Below, piece by piece: positions 11,965-24,165 of a stretch of DNA of 64,000 nt. Positions within the stretch are counted from its first letter, which is position 1. The number at the start of each line of letters is the position of its first letter. Source of the DNA: Papilionanthe hookeriana x Papilionanthe teres (Eukaryota > Streptophyta > Magnoliopsida > Asparagales > Orchidaceae); contig CM040427.1 of the NCBI GenBank assembly GCA_022702705.1, forward strand, positions 73,709,283 through 73,773,282, given 5' to 3'. Under the pieces are notes generated by a model, which did no database searches, was not told the origin of the DNA, and worked only from the letters and a program-made list of their open reading frames with translations. Both the position numbers and the translations under genes were made by a program.

Positions 11965-12219
11965 TTATGGAATGGTGGTAGTGTCTGGTATCCTGGGTCC
12001 CAAATATAGCTTGACGAATACCCTTGATGGAATGACATTTTGTTGGTCCTCCAAGTAAAATTTTGTAGAGACCTGGAGCGTATCGGACTTGTGATACTTG
12101 TACATTGATCTTTCATTCCTGAGGATTCCTTTTGTCATTTGTGGGAAAACTACACACCCCATTTTGTACAAGACATGAGTGATAAAACATCTCTCTTTTT
12201 GAGCAGGCTTTTCAAACAT
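11965..12219 (-). pseudogene. Unrecognised open stretch at the 5' side of element 1 (84 codons)
   Basis: Minus-strand frame with FITHVLYKMGCVVFPQMTKG and KFYLEDQQNVIPSRVFVKLY. It lies where ORF1 of the giant element would be by position, upstream of gag, but does not share the F-x-F-x-NG opening of that ORF. It may be a piece of a divergent ORF1 or chance. No family recognised. Confidence 0.25.
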
Positions 12220-12270
12220 GGAACAAATAGAATGGGTTGTGTATTTTACTTTTACCTTTCATCCATGTAT

Positions 12271-12352
12271 ATTACCTTTCATCCATTCACAATATTTTAC
12301 TCAAAATATATCAATGGAAAGTAGTAAAATATGTCAATGGATGAAATGTAAT
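12271..12352. repeat. Imperfect inverted repeat, about 29-bp arms
   Basis: The left arm, 12,271-12,300 (ATTACCTTTCATCCATTCAC..), is nearly the reverse complement of the right arm at 12,324-12,352 (GTAAAATATGTCAATGGATG..), with about three mismatches or gaps and a 23-bp loop. The motif TTACCTTTCATCCAT is also directly repeated just to the left. It lies in the gap between element 1 gag and its LTR; 12,353-12,540 shows nothing else. Confidence 0.6.
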
Positions 12353-12539
12353 ATAGCGTATATGGAACACAGGCACATCACTGATGTATAAGGATGAGTT
12401 CATCAACCAATGATGGAGAAGAAGGAAGTTCGCTTTGCTAATTTCTTTTGATACTCTCCAACTAACACGAGAATTTTTTATGCCATTTTGATTCAAGGAT
12501 TTTGGTTATCAAAATAATCAATCATGTCATTGAAAGTAG

Positions 12540-15500
12540 TAAACCACCTTGAAAGTTAAAAATACAACTTTATAATAGGTTTGATTAACTGAACTGAGAA
12601 AATATTGAATATATTCACTGTCTGTGATTAAATCTTACAGGTCACTTTCCCATTCTAATCTGGAGACTAAATATGGTTTAAATTAGTTATGGGGTCTTCT
12701 CCTTTCTGTTGTGGTAGGCCCCTATAGTTAATCATATTTAAGGGAGCTACTTATGAAAACTCTCGATTAAGGCCATGGGTTTATCCTCAAGAAGTTGAAT
12801 CTTCTCGTTGTCAAAGAAGGATTTTATTATTTATTTTGATGTTTAATCAGAATGCTAGGACTGCAGGACATACAATTATGCAGGAAGCTGAAGGTTAGGA
12901 TTTACATCATAACTGGACAAATGACCTTGGACTCCTAGGGTGAAGTTCACCGAGAGAAGTGAAACTTTGAAGCCCTAAACTAAAATAAGGAAAACATGCA
13001 ATGCATTAGACTTACAACCCTGCCTATGAAAGGGCTGCCATCTAAACCATCTAATTGCATTCAAGATCATGCATGTATGGTCTTGATGATGCAAGATAGG
13101 ATAGGTTGTCATTTATTATGAGTTGTAGGCCTTACAACTTGATTATAAATCATGCTTCCTAGGTATATATGGTACACATAATATCAAGAGACTAACACAA
13201 ACATAATTTAAAATTTCAAATATAAATGTTTTATTCCTCAATACACTAAATATCCAATTTTAATTGGTGTTGAGTGCATCAAAGTAGGCTATGTACTAGA
13301 TAATGCAATTCCTTGATGATGAATACATATAATATTTATTTGAAAAGGCCAATCAGCGTGTGTAGGTAGAACAAACTCTACAAGGTAGCGGTTCTCACGG
13401 GTCAAACCATCTCTTTCTGTGTAATGAATGAGGGTCTGAAGACAAGGGTTAAGAGCAACACATTATGCATATGTCTACATATCATGTTATTGTTCATATT
13501 CCTAGATCGAAGGGGGGTTTTCACTCAGCTTTATCTAGTTTCAATTGGGGTTGTTTGGATGTATGATATTTCTATGGTTGTGAATGTAGTGATTTATGTG
13601 GATTAGTTTTAGTTATGAGTTACATTTTAATAAAAGCTAAGTTGAAAATATTGAGGTTCTTGTAGAAGATTTAGTCCTTAAGTGAGATTACCGGCAATCC
13701 AAGTAAAAGACAGAAATATAGATATCAACCTTTAATTTAGACAAACCTATAGATTGGACATAGACAAACTGACGTTATGGGTATCGAACCTAACATATGT
13801 CAAACTTGTTAGCTAACATCATCCAAATTATCGTTGGTGTTTAAGTTAAGGTTCATCCTTCACTTTGTGTTACATCTTCTTTTGTTATAATCAGTTGAAT
13901 GTATCACTTCCTAACTCTATAAAAGAAAAGAAGCCTCAATGAAAAGAATCCTAGGTTACAACCACTGCTTATTTAATTAAATTAGCCTTGCAAAATAGAG
14001 TTACCATTCTTAAAAAAACATATAAAGTAAATCTACGGTGGCATATTATATGTCATCCTTATAAAGCAGAGTTAGCTCTACTTCATTCTAATGTAAATGT
14101 CTTTAATTATATGTTTATAATCTTTAAATAGGAAAAACCGGTCAAGTTGCCCATAGCTTTATGTCATCCCAGGGTTATCAGATTCCCTGATTTGCTTATT
14201 CTAGAGAGGTGCTAAAGCCTACTATAACTGTAAGATTCTTGTCAATAACCACTGGTTGTGTCCTCCAAGACACCTTCATAGACCTGGATAGCAGGGTTAA
14301 AGTTGCATTCGGAAATCTTTATTCATTAGGGTTTCATTTTAGTTTGTGTTATTTTTAGATTTTAAGGGGTTGAAAACTTTAGGTTGCTTAAGAATTCTTA
14401 GCCAACTAAATTTTGTGATTTTGTTATTATTTTTAATTTTGAAATGGCCCAGTCAAGATCCCATGGTTCTGTCCTCGCGAAGTCATCAGATTTGAAGTTT
14501 GATTAGTCATGAGTGACCGGAAGACACATAGTTAGCAGTCATAGGTTGCCTCCTCTGAAGTTACTTCTGAAACTAGGTTGCATTTTATGGTTGAAGTTTT
14601 AGTTTTAATGATTTTTAGGGTTTGTTTTTTGTTATATCTTTTATGTTTATTTTGCTTTGCAGCCCATGTCATCTTTGGTGTGAGTTAAATGTGCTTTTAT
14701 TCTCTTATGGGAGGCTAAGCACTCCATAACCTAAGTTACTTTAGTATAAGTTGACTTAGGTCGGGTTAATTCAGAATTGAATTAATCTAGTTTGGGTTAA
14801 CCAGAGTTAAAAAAGTTGACCCATGTTGAATTTAAGTTGGTTTGGGTTAGCCCAGGTTGAACCATGTTTATTTTAAGTTGGTTTGGATTAACCCGAGTTA
14901 GATCAAGTTGACCCAGGTTTTTTTTAGTTTGTTTGGGCTAACCCAAGTTAGTTCAGGTTGATCCATGATTGATTTTAAGTTTATTTTGTGTAAACCTGAG
15001 TTAGGTTGGGATGAACCATGATTGGTATTAAGTTAATTTGGGTAAACTCGAGATAGGTTGGGTTGACCCAGGTTTTTGTTTAAGTTGGTTTTGAATAACC
15101 CGAGTTAGGTCGGATTAACCCTAGTTTGATTTTGGTTGAGTCAAGCTAGTTTAGATTAGATTTGAGTTAGGTTTTGGTATTCGATTATGTCAAGTCTAGA
15201 TTGGATTAGACTTGAGTTAAATTTGAGTTTTAAGATTTGATTTTGGTTGGTTTAGGCCTAATTTAGGTTAGACCTAAGTGGAATTTAGGGTATTGTTAAA
15301 TTAGATCCTTTAGCTCCTAATTAAGTTGGGTCTAAGTTAGGTTAGATCAAAGATACGTTTAAAGTTTGAGCTAAGTTGAGTCAAGTCTAGATCAAACAAG
15401 ACCAAGGTTTGGTTTGAAGTTTGAATTTACCTTGAGTTAGGTCTAGGATTGGCTAGACCTAGGTTAATTTTAGAGTTTGAGTTGAGTAGGGCTAGTTCTA

Positions 15501-16316
15501 AGTTAAATTAGACCTAAATTTAATTTAAGTTGAATTTAGTTTAAAATAGGTCCAGGTTGAGTTCAAATTGAGTTTTGACTAAGTTAGGTCAAGGTTAAGC
15601 TAGGCCTGAGTTGAATATGGAGTTGACCTTAGATTGAATTAAGTCTAATTTGGGGCTAAGCCTAAGTTAAACTTGAAGTCACTTAGGTTGAGTTAATTCT
15701 TTGGGATAGACCTAAGTTGAATTTTACTTAAGTTAGACCTAAATTGAATTAGACCCAAATTAGGTTTAGAGCTTTAATTGAGTGAGGTAATCTCACAACT
15801 AAATTGGTAATTATGAGTTTAACCCTAAACTAAATGTTTTCATTAGGTTGTAACCCTAAGATTTCCTAAATTAATTTTTATGTTTAATATAAGTTTTGGA
15901 GACAATTTGAGCTAGAATGTAAAATTTAAAATTTTAATTTTTTATAATTTATTTTTTGAAATATTTACAGTTCTGAAAGGAAATTAGTTATTTTGGTGTT
16001 AGGGAGATCCCCTGACTTTGAAAAAAACAGTATATCCCTGATGAAAAAATGAATAATCCATGAATATTTCAAAATTTTATGTTTTATATTTAGTTTTTAA
16101 TAATTAAAATACCCTTTGGGTTTTTTAATTAATTAATAATTAAATAAAAGTTAGTTATTATTCTTATTTTTTTCTCCTTTGTTCACCGAGTTTGGCGTGT
16201 TTTTATTTTATTTTTATTATTTTTCTTGATTAAGTTATAAATTTTTAACGTTTTGAGCATTTTTGGATTTAAATAATTCGGAAAACCCAAATTTTTTTCA
16301 CTTAACCCACGCGTAC
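12540..16316 (-). repeat. Element 1 LTR, left half (interrupted by the giant element)
   Basis: Divergent homologue of the giant-family LTR: CTATAGTTAATCAT, AAAACTCTCGAT and later blocks match LTR A at 16,790-16,860. The stretch 13,140-14,650 is closely repeated at 46,006-47,310. The last 130 bp (GTTCACCGAGT..TATTT..) match LTR A near 20,480-20,600, and the sequence continues at 43,880. The left limit is approximate; no primer site was found left of it. Confidence 0.6.
14740..15780. repeat. Degenerate roughly 50-bp tandem repeats with GGGTTAACCC-type cores
   Basis: Successive units resemble AAGTTGGTTTGGGTTAACCC followed by GAGTTAGGTCAAGTTGACCC. The clearest units are between 14,750 and 15,130, then fade into AGTTAGGTCTAGATTGG-like sequence to about 15,780. 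Each unit contains short palindromes (GGGTTAACCC, GGGTTGACCC). The array is absent from LTR A, B and C, and from the shorter LTR copy at 46,006-48,170. Confidence 0.6.
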
Positions 16317-16396
16317 CGTACGACTTATTTTTTTAGGTTACGTATTTTGAAAAGGGTGTCGCCTACAGAAATTGTCGGTGAATTTTAGATTTTAAA

Positions 16397-16400
<4 letters not shown>

Positions 16401-16487
<87 letters not shown>
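16401..16487. repeat. (AT)n microsatellite, about 43 units
   Basis: Uninterrupted AT dinucleotides near the left end of LTR A. LTR B has only about six units at the same place (around 36,617) and LTR C a short ATATATATG run, so the expansion is specific to this copy. Confidence 0.95.
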
Positions 16488-16491
<4 letters not shown>

Positions 16492-19400
16492 AGAAATTAA
16501 CATTTGATTTTGAAAATAATTTTAAGTTTGAAAATTTTAAATTATGAAATTAAACCGATCTCACATCCCAAATAGTTTATATAAACGAGCACCACACCAC
16601 AAACCGTGTATCTATCCCGAAGAATAGACGCACTGCTTGATGATGAGGCTCGATTAAATAAACTAGAAGAATTGTGACATCTGTTTGGTCTGTGAACCAA
16701 TTTTTATAAGCCACAAGTTCCCCTGCTTAATATAAAGGAATTAAGCAGGGTTTATATTACTGGAGTTCTTAAAGTTCTCTAAAAGGGCAAGTCCTTATAG
16801 TTAATTACATCTTAAATGACGGGAATCACTTAAGAAAACTCTCGATAATGATCAGTGGTTTTGATCTTAAGAATTTCAAAGTTTAAGGTTTTCAAAGGAT
16901 TGAATTTTGCAATTTCAAAAGGGATTTGCTCAAAGCTGAAACAGTTAATTTCAGGAGTCTAAAGGAAGAGAAGTAGGAGAAGCTGAGGATCCAAGAAGAA
17001 TCTTGGCAACTTCCCAAACTATCCTATTGTTTGGCTTCAATTTGAGAGTTTATTTAATATTGTAATCCTGCCAATTTTAATTAATTAGGACTTATATTTG
17101 TATGACATGCTCATACAAATAGCCTTGAAGATGTGAGGGTTTATGTCGTACCAAACGACTACCTCAGAATCCTAAGACCAGTTAGGACTTAATTTGCATA
17201 ATACAATTATGCAAATACCTAACAAAAAGTTAAGGACTTATGTTGCACTAAGCAAACTACCTCGAAATCCTATGGCTTTGTTATTTAATTTTAGGAAAGG
17301 TTTTGTTGAAGTAGACACAAGTTTTGCTAACGATGATGGCTGTGCTGCCCACTGTGCTCCAAGCTCCTTGTTGTTGTAGAGGTTTAGTTTTAGAAGGTGA
17401 AAATCAGGAGATGAGAGAAGTGTTTTGGTTTAGAAATATTCTTAAGGTTCAGGTGTTTTAACATTTTGTTAGGGGAATCTTAAAGTTGGTTATAACAACA
17501 CCAGCTAAGATCCAGCAGTTCCATCATTCTGGCACTATTATTTTTATCAGATTCACTTAGTCCAAATGAATTTACTAAACTCAACTGAATGAGTTCCACA
17601 CTTTCATTTAGACCATGGTAAAACCCGTTAGCAACACGTAGGTTACATCATCCGAGGTATTCCCGATCATCCAACAAGACGTTTTAATTTAGTTGTAATT
17701 ATAGTTTTGTTGTTCTTGTTTGTGATTAAATTTTGAGTTGTTTTATCTTTTGAATGTTGTGGCGGTGAATTTTATCTTGTTGTGATTTTTAATTTAGTTT
17801 TGGGTTTCAGTTTTGTGCTATCCTAAAATTTTCAGTTTTCATGCAGGGTGACATTCTTGTTTAACATGCAAGTTTTGCAAGAAGGAAAATACGACGCAGG
17901 TAAATAAATTACAATTAAATAAATTGCAATAAACTAAAAGCGTACCTGGAGGGTCTTCTCGTCATTCCCGGCTGCACTTAAAACACATGCTAGAGCATTT
18001 ATATATTTCAAGGAAAGCACCTAGGAAAAGCTAAGGGAAGGTTCTGGTTGTCTACCAAAATCCTAATCCTATTGCTAGTCACTTCCTATGACGTCTAGGT
18101 TCTTGTGTTTTGTTAAGGATGATTTTCTCCACCAAAGAATAATTAAGTTCAATGGTTCTTCTAAAACATCCCATCATATTGAGAAAGTGCTTAGGACGAG
18201 TCCTAAACATCTTTTCAATACTTCGAGGATTATTTTGAGTCCAAATGAATTTCATTGCACAGGTGAATTAATCATTCAAAATTTAGTTAAATTTTGTTGC
18301 TTACTCAGTGAACTCGGACGTTTGATTATCCTATGAGTGAAGTGACTTGTCACTTGAAGCTCCATTTAAGAGTTATGATAATGAACGTCTTTTTAGGGGC
18401 AAATTAGTTTGTTAAAGATTTTAACAATTGTTAATTTAAAATTGGAATTGATGATTTAAAGTGATTTGGTTTAGTTATAAAATTTTGATTAATAATTTTA
18501 AGTTTGGAATAATGTTCAAGTTGTTTTGATTCAATTCAATCTTTATATTTTAAATGAACTTAATGTTTTAGATTAATTTGGGTTGAAAGAGGTGTTTAAA
18601 TTATTTATTTTCATTAAATTTTGATGACTTAATTTGAATTAATTATAATACTTTAGGTTGATTTTAATTATTTTTTTTTATATTTTTTAATTATGAATTG
18701 TTTTAAAATTACTTGAGGTTTCAAATTTTTTTTAAGTTTGTTCTTAAGTGATTTCAAATTGGTTTTAAGTGTTTAAAATTTATTTTAATTTGATTGTTAA
18801 GTCATTTAATGTTTTAATCTTTAATTTAATTCTTTCTTTTTAATTATTGATTTCAGCCATCATTTTAGAATTAATTAAGGATCGATTACCATTGAATTAA
18901 TTCAATTAAGGACTTTAAATTAAAGAATTGGTATCTTCTTAAGTCACATCCCTAGTAATCCAAAATTTTAATTATTCTTCCTAAATTTAAGTGATTTAAT
19001 TAATGAAGGTTCCATTTTTTTGATATTTCAAAGTGATTAATGGGTTTCTACCCCTTTATTCCCTAAGTTTCAATCATCCAAGAGAAGATTAAGATTAAAT
19101 ATTTACCCCCCCCCCCCACCTTGATTAAACCTAAAGTATAATTTAGGGTTAAAATCCTTAATTACATTTATGCCCCTTTTAGGCTTGTTTATTTCATAAC
19201 TCACTAAATTGAGCTCAAATGAACTTGGAATTTTTATGTCACTTTACTCATATGTCAATTAAGACATTAGAGAAGAAAATGTGGTTTTTCTATTTTTAAT
19301 TTAATTTTTATATTTATTTTAATACAAAATGAGGTTTTTCAATGAAAATTCAACAATATGACCAAAGTGAGGTTTATGTCCTTAAGAAAATTATTGGATG

Positions 19401-20547
19401 TCCCTACTGACCAGGGGACCACTTAGACCAATTTTGGTGATTTTTTGAATTATATTTTCTTTGTTATAATTATTTTAAGTTTTGGAGTATTAATTAATTA
19501 TAAAATAAAATTGAAGTTGAAAAATGGATTTTATATTTTTCTTAAGTCCCTCTGACCTCAGGAAAGTCAGAGAAACAAATTTTATAATTTTTTGATTTTT
19601 CTTTGATTTATTAGAATTAACATGGTGAAAAGGTTGGAAAATCCATTTTTAATATTTAAAAATTGTCTTAAGCCTTTAAAATTCAATATCTTAACCTAGA
19701 GACTTACGAAAAATATTTGGTTGGTTCCTGAGTGATTAGTGGACAAAGTATAACATTTTTGTGATTTTTAATATTTTTATGATTTTTTTAAATTTTTAAT
19801 TATTAAAGTATTAAAAATAAGATTAAAAATGAAATTTTTAAGAAAATTTTAATTTTAATTTTGTTAGACTCCTCTGATATCAGAGAGCCCATAAAACTAA
19901 TTTGGTGAATTTTTTAAGTGTATTTATTTATGAATTTTTTAATTTTAAAAATGACCATACAACTTAAATAATTTATTTAATGGCTTAAATTATTTCCAAT
20001 TGACTTGAAATTTTTATGTGAGATTCTCTGCATCGTAAGTGACAGTGGAGAATTGTTTTCAAGTGATTTTGGTGTGTGCTTACTCCTAATTAATTAAAAT
20101 TCAATTTTGAGTGTTTAAGCTAATTAGGATTATTTTTGAAGAATTTAGTCAAACCATAATTTTTCTAGGGTCTTCTGGTCACAAGTTACCTCCCCTAATT
20201 TTCCTATAATTTATTAAGCAACATGCTAATTACTGGAATTAAAATATCAAAATTGACATATAAATTTGGAAAATCAATAACTTACCATAGAGGTGGCCTT
20301 TGGTCTTAAAAAATTCAGATAATGTTCCCAAGAACAGATGCTACAAAAGCTCTATGGTCTCATGTCATGGTGAATTGTATGCATGCATGGAGAATTGAAA
20401 TACTTAAAATAATATTAAATTAACTAAAAATAAAATACTCATCAAAATAAGTTAATTCTTTTTCCACATTGTTCTTCTCTGTTCACTGAGCAAGAAGGTA
20501 TTTTTATTTGATTTTTTTGATTTTTCTAAACAAAGATATGAATTTTC

Positions 20548-20562
20548 AAAGTTCTGGGTATT
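20548..20562 (+). promoter_or_regulatory. TATA-like sequence on the antisense side of LTR A
   Basis: GTATTTAAATAAATT upstream of the GC-rich block that ends in a telo-box. The same TATTTAAATAAAT is present in LTR B (about 40,692) and LTR C (about 58,851). It could serve a plus-strand (antisense) transcript, but AT-rich context makes chance occurrence easy. Confidence 0.2.
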
Positions 20563-20809
20563 TAAATAAATTAGAAAAATCTTATTTATCTACTTAAACT
20601 AGTCAGCGCCGCGTCATGCTCGTTCGGATCAAAAGCACACGCATCGCTCTGCCATTTGACGCCGCCATCTGACTCAGCGCCACTCAGCCTGTGGTTCATG
20701 TCTCGTTCCCTAGTCCAGCGCAATCTGGGTCGTCCATTCGATACACGCGCGATCCGGCGGTTCCTGGTCATCATCTACGACTGGTGCGTCTCATGAGCCG
20801 TCTACACTA

Positions 20810-20818
20810 AAACCCTAA
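20810..20818 (+). promoter_or_regulatory. Telo-box AAACCCTAA in LTR A
   Basis: AAACCCTAA followed by a CT-rich stretch and an ATG, as in many plant 5' leaders. It is conserved at the same place in LTR B (40,933-40,941), LTR C (59,104-59,112) and the element 1 LTR (44,077-44,085), on the plus strand, antisense to the element genes. Confidence 0.45.
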
Positions 20819-21387
20819 GATCTCCCTCATTTCTCCACCAAATCTCATGTTGTTCTTGGACTCTATGGACTCGTCTCGACAAGACAAACACATCTATATG
20901 GCTAACATGCATTGGAATCGACTCAAACAAAATGGTGAATCGAAAGAAGCTCTTGGGAAGGAGGAGTTCAATACCTTGGCTCTGAGAAGTGAAGCTTCAA
21001 TCAGAGGGACTCGGCACATTCGTTGGAGTCCAAGGAAGCTAGGGATGAAGCCTGGAGCTGTGGTGAAATGCCTAAACTTGATTTCCACCAAGGCCGATTT
21101 CAAAGCTTGGCCGATAGGAAGAATGGCTGGCCCGGTGAGGGGGCTTTTGCTGGGAAACTTCTTCTCTTGGTCTGGTGAAGGTGTAGAGTCAATCAATTTG
21201 AAGATTGGCTCACTGTGGTGAAGTGTCCTGGTTTTGGGCTCAAAATTGAACTAAAAAATTGAGCTCACAGAGGGGGTTGGATTTCAGTGGGGATCAAGTG
21301 CTCTAGGTTTAGAGAAGAGTGCGGAGTGATTTTGTCAAAGTTTTGGTAAGCTTGGTTCAGCACCTCTTTTAGCCGTGGGGTGATGGT

Positions 21388-21397
21388 GTTTAAATAG
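21388..21397 (-). promoter_or_regulatory. Putative sense TATA box of LTR A
   Basis: The sense strand reads CTATTTAAAC, followed by a C-rich leader. It is conserved in LTR B (41,517-41,526) and LTR C (59,687-59,696); the element 1 LTR has GGCTATAAAAGG at the equivalent place (44,662-44,672). Conservation across four divergent LTRs in a GC-richer stretch supports a core promoter. Confidence 0.55.
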
Positions 21398-21699
21398 GCA
21401 TGGCTGGATGGCTTCCTAGGGGGAGTTAGGGCTTTGGATCACTCGCTCGGTGGTAAGGGAAGAACAAGTCGCAGTGACCATTCGGGTCGGGATGACTCAG
21501 CCCAATTCATTTTGAATTTTCGAATCAAATTAGGCCTCTCAGCCTGGTGGTTTCCGGCGACTGGGGTGGTGGTCCGGCCAGGGTCAGGTCACCCTCATGG
21601 TCAGGGGGGTCAGGTCACCCTCATGATCAGGGAGGTCAGGGCTTGAGGTTTGTGAGCTCAATTGGCTGATGCCATGTATAAAGGAGTTGATTTAAGTGG

Positions 21700-22930
21700 A
21701 ATGGGGGGAGTGGTTCTTTTGGGCTCAAATGATTCAAGTCATGGTTTTGGGCTTGGTGCACCACCCAAGGCTTGACTTTGGGCTGAGGGAGAATCTTTTG
21801 GGTCAGCTAGGAAAGGCTGGTGAACTGGATTAGAGTGTTTACATGAATGGGGTTAAAAAGAGATAATGAAGGATTAAGAAAGAACCCCCCCTCTTTCCAT
21901 AATGGCTTGGTGAGGTGAAAAGTTGCTTCCATGGCTCCCATGTGGCTTGTGCATGGCTCAATGGCTCCATTTGGCTTAGGGATGGCTTGGCTTAGTTTCA
22001 TGAAAATGGATTTTAGGGATTTTGGATATTTTGATGAAAACTTGTATGGAGCTTAAATTGGAATCATTTGATCATTGATTTAAAACTTAAGGATTGATTT
22101 AGATTAAATGGATGAAGGGGGGTTTGTCATATGGGCTTTTAAAACAAATTTTGGGCTTTTGGATTTGATGAAAGATGGGCTTTTAAATGTCTTATGGAAG
22201 TGGGCTTTTATGTTCCAAAATGAACTTTTGGATGAGAATTTTATAAAATAATATGCCAAATAAATGTTGCATTTATTTTAGGGATTTGTTATGAAAATTT
22301 TAGAAAAAATTTGGTGACATTTGGAGTTGAAATGGGTTTAATTTGGGTCTCTTTAATAATAGCGTCAAAGTGGGTCAAATTGGGCTAAATTGGGATAAGG
22401 TTGGGCTAATGTTAGTTTTGATGTAATATTAATGTTGTAAAATGTTTATGGAGGTGTAAAAAAGAGTTTTCAATTTTGTTTGGGTCTTAATTTTAAGATT
22501 TGGGCCTATTTGGGTTCATGATTGGTTTAGGCCAATTTAGGGAATTTTGGCTTAAGTTAAGCTTGGGTGAAGTTTCGGTTCAAATTTAGGTCAAATCAAG
22601 TTATTGTTTTGTTTGTGGGAATGTTAGAAAGGTTTTAGAAAAGGTTTGGGGCTAATTGGAGTTGGGTTGGTTTGGGCTAAGTTTAGGTCATGGGCCAAAA
22701 TTGGGCTTTAAGCTTCAAATTGAAATTGGATTCACATGTTGATAAAATTGGGTTTAAATTTAGTTTAAACTGATATTGGGGATATTTAATTCAAGTTTAG
22801 AATTGAATTGGATCAAAATTGCGGTCATTTGAAGTGTTTTGGTTGGACATTGGGTTTACTTAAGTTAAAAAAGGGTCAAATTGGGGGTTTTGGTAAAACT
22901 GGGCTAAATTGTCAAAATTGGCCTATGGTG
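21700..22930. promoter_or_regulatory. TGGGCY (site II-like) cluster in U3 of LTR A
   Basis: At least a dozen TGGGCT/TGGGCC hexamers, mostly in plus-strand orientation, upstream of the sense TATA. The same cluster is in LTR B (about 41,810-43,020) and LTR C (about 59,990-61,060). TGGGCY is the core of site II elements bound by TCP factors in promoters active in dividing tissue. They could equally be residues of a degenerate TTGGGCT repeat; function is inferred. Confidence 0.35.
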
Positions 22931-23752
22931 TAGTTGAACAAAATAAAATTGGGAATATTTGGGATTTTCTGAAATTTTCTAGGAATTTTAGGAATTTTTG
23001 GATTTTTTGTGTTAAGATGGTATCTTGGGTATTTGGAGGTTATTGAAGGGTACTTTGGAAATTTTGGTATATTTGGCCATGGATGATCAATTTGAGTGGT
23101 GGAGAATATTTAGGATTGATTTTAAGGGATTTGGGTAATTGAGACAATTTTGCAAATTTTGGGCAATTTCAAGGGCATTTGGTAGGTTTGGTGGGTTTAG
23201 GGCCCCGGGGGTCAAAAATTGAAATTTGGGGAAAATGAAGATTGATTAAGTGTGAGTGAAATGAAACCATTTGATTGAGCCATGGAGCCATATTAATCTT
23301 ACAAGACCATGGGAGGACTCATTTTAGGCATTCAATATGTTGCTCCTAACCCTCTTAGCCAGGGGCTTAGGGGTTAAGGTCCATCCATATGAGTTACCTA
23401 CATGAGTCAGGGAGTCAAATTGAGTAAAAGTGGTTTTAAGATTTGAAATGAGTGTGAGAGTGTAGGGTGTGCAAGCTAGACCTCACCAGACCAAACCATC
23501 TAGGGTACTTCTAAGGCCAAAGAGCCCTATAGGAAACTCATCCTTTAAACCTTCACATATTGGTCTTAACCCTCCAAGTGGCCTAGGGGTTTACAATCAA
23601 ACATGTGGGGTTTGAAGGGAGTCAAGAAGTGTCTTGAATTTCTAAGTGGTGGGTCCCATTTCTAGTCCTCTAGGATAGTGGAAGGGGAAACCTATGGCTA
23701 GATCCTAAGTACTAAGGAGAGAGATCAGACCTCACCAAAAATGAGGTCAACA

Positions 23753-24165
23753 AATGGACCCCCAATAGGTGTGGTGTGCTAACCAAGCACACCGCACGTT
23801 TTGGCGTTGACTGAAAAGATCAACAAAACCAACACAGCTATCTAAGTGACACACTTAGAACAAAGCGTAGAAAATTTCCGCTGGGGAGTATCAGATAAAT
23901 CTCCAAGGCTGAAGATTCCAGAACTCTCGCTGGGGAAGAAGAGGTAAATTCCAAATCACAAGATCTGAAGACGAATATTTAGATTCGTTTCATTTTCATT
24001 TCAAGTTTCAATTTTGAATTTAAATGTTCGATTCAAGTTTTAATTTCGGTTGCAATTTGACTTAATCAGAATCTTGATTTAATTTGAGATTGATTTGAGA
24101 TTGATTTGAGATGAATTTCAAGATGAATTTCAAGATGAATTTCGTGAAAATTCTGGATTTGAAAT
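23753..24165 (-). other. Giant element 3' end: polypurine-tract region
   Basis: No gene. Just before the 3' LTR the sense strand reads CCTATTGGGGGTCCATT, a weak polypurine tract. The rest resembles the start of the tandem array (CGGAAACTAAGTTCC-like) without clear units. Confidence 0.35.

Larger units (their letters stand above)
16317..23752 (-). repeat. Giant element 3' LTR (LTR A, 7436 bp)
   Basis: Direct repeat of 36,527-43,879. The left end reads CGTACGACTTATTTTTTTAG (TGTACAGCTTATTTTTTTAG in LTR B), the right end GAGGTCAACA. It carries a private (AT)n expansion, an AT-rich middle (18,400-20,500), a GC-rich block (20,600-20,780), a telo-box, a sense TATA-like box at 21,388-21,397 and a TGGGCT-rich U3. 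If that TATA is used, U3 is about 2.4 kb and R+U5 about 5 kb. No gene is conserved between the copies. Confidence 0.92.

Noticed and set aside
20586..20774. Minus-strand 62-codon frame in the GC-rich block of LTR A
   Set aside because: The corresponding block in LTR B has a length change and does not keep the frame, so coding is unlikely.
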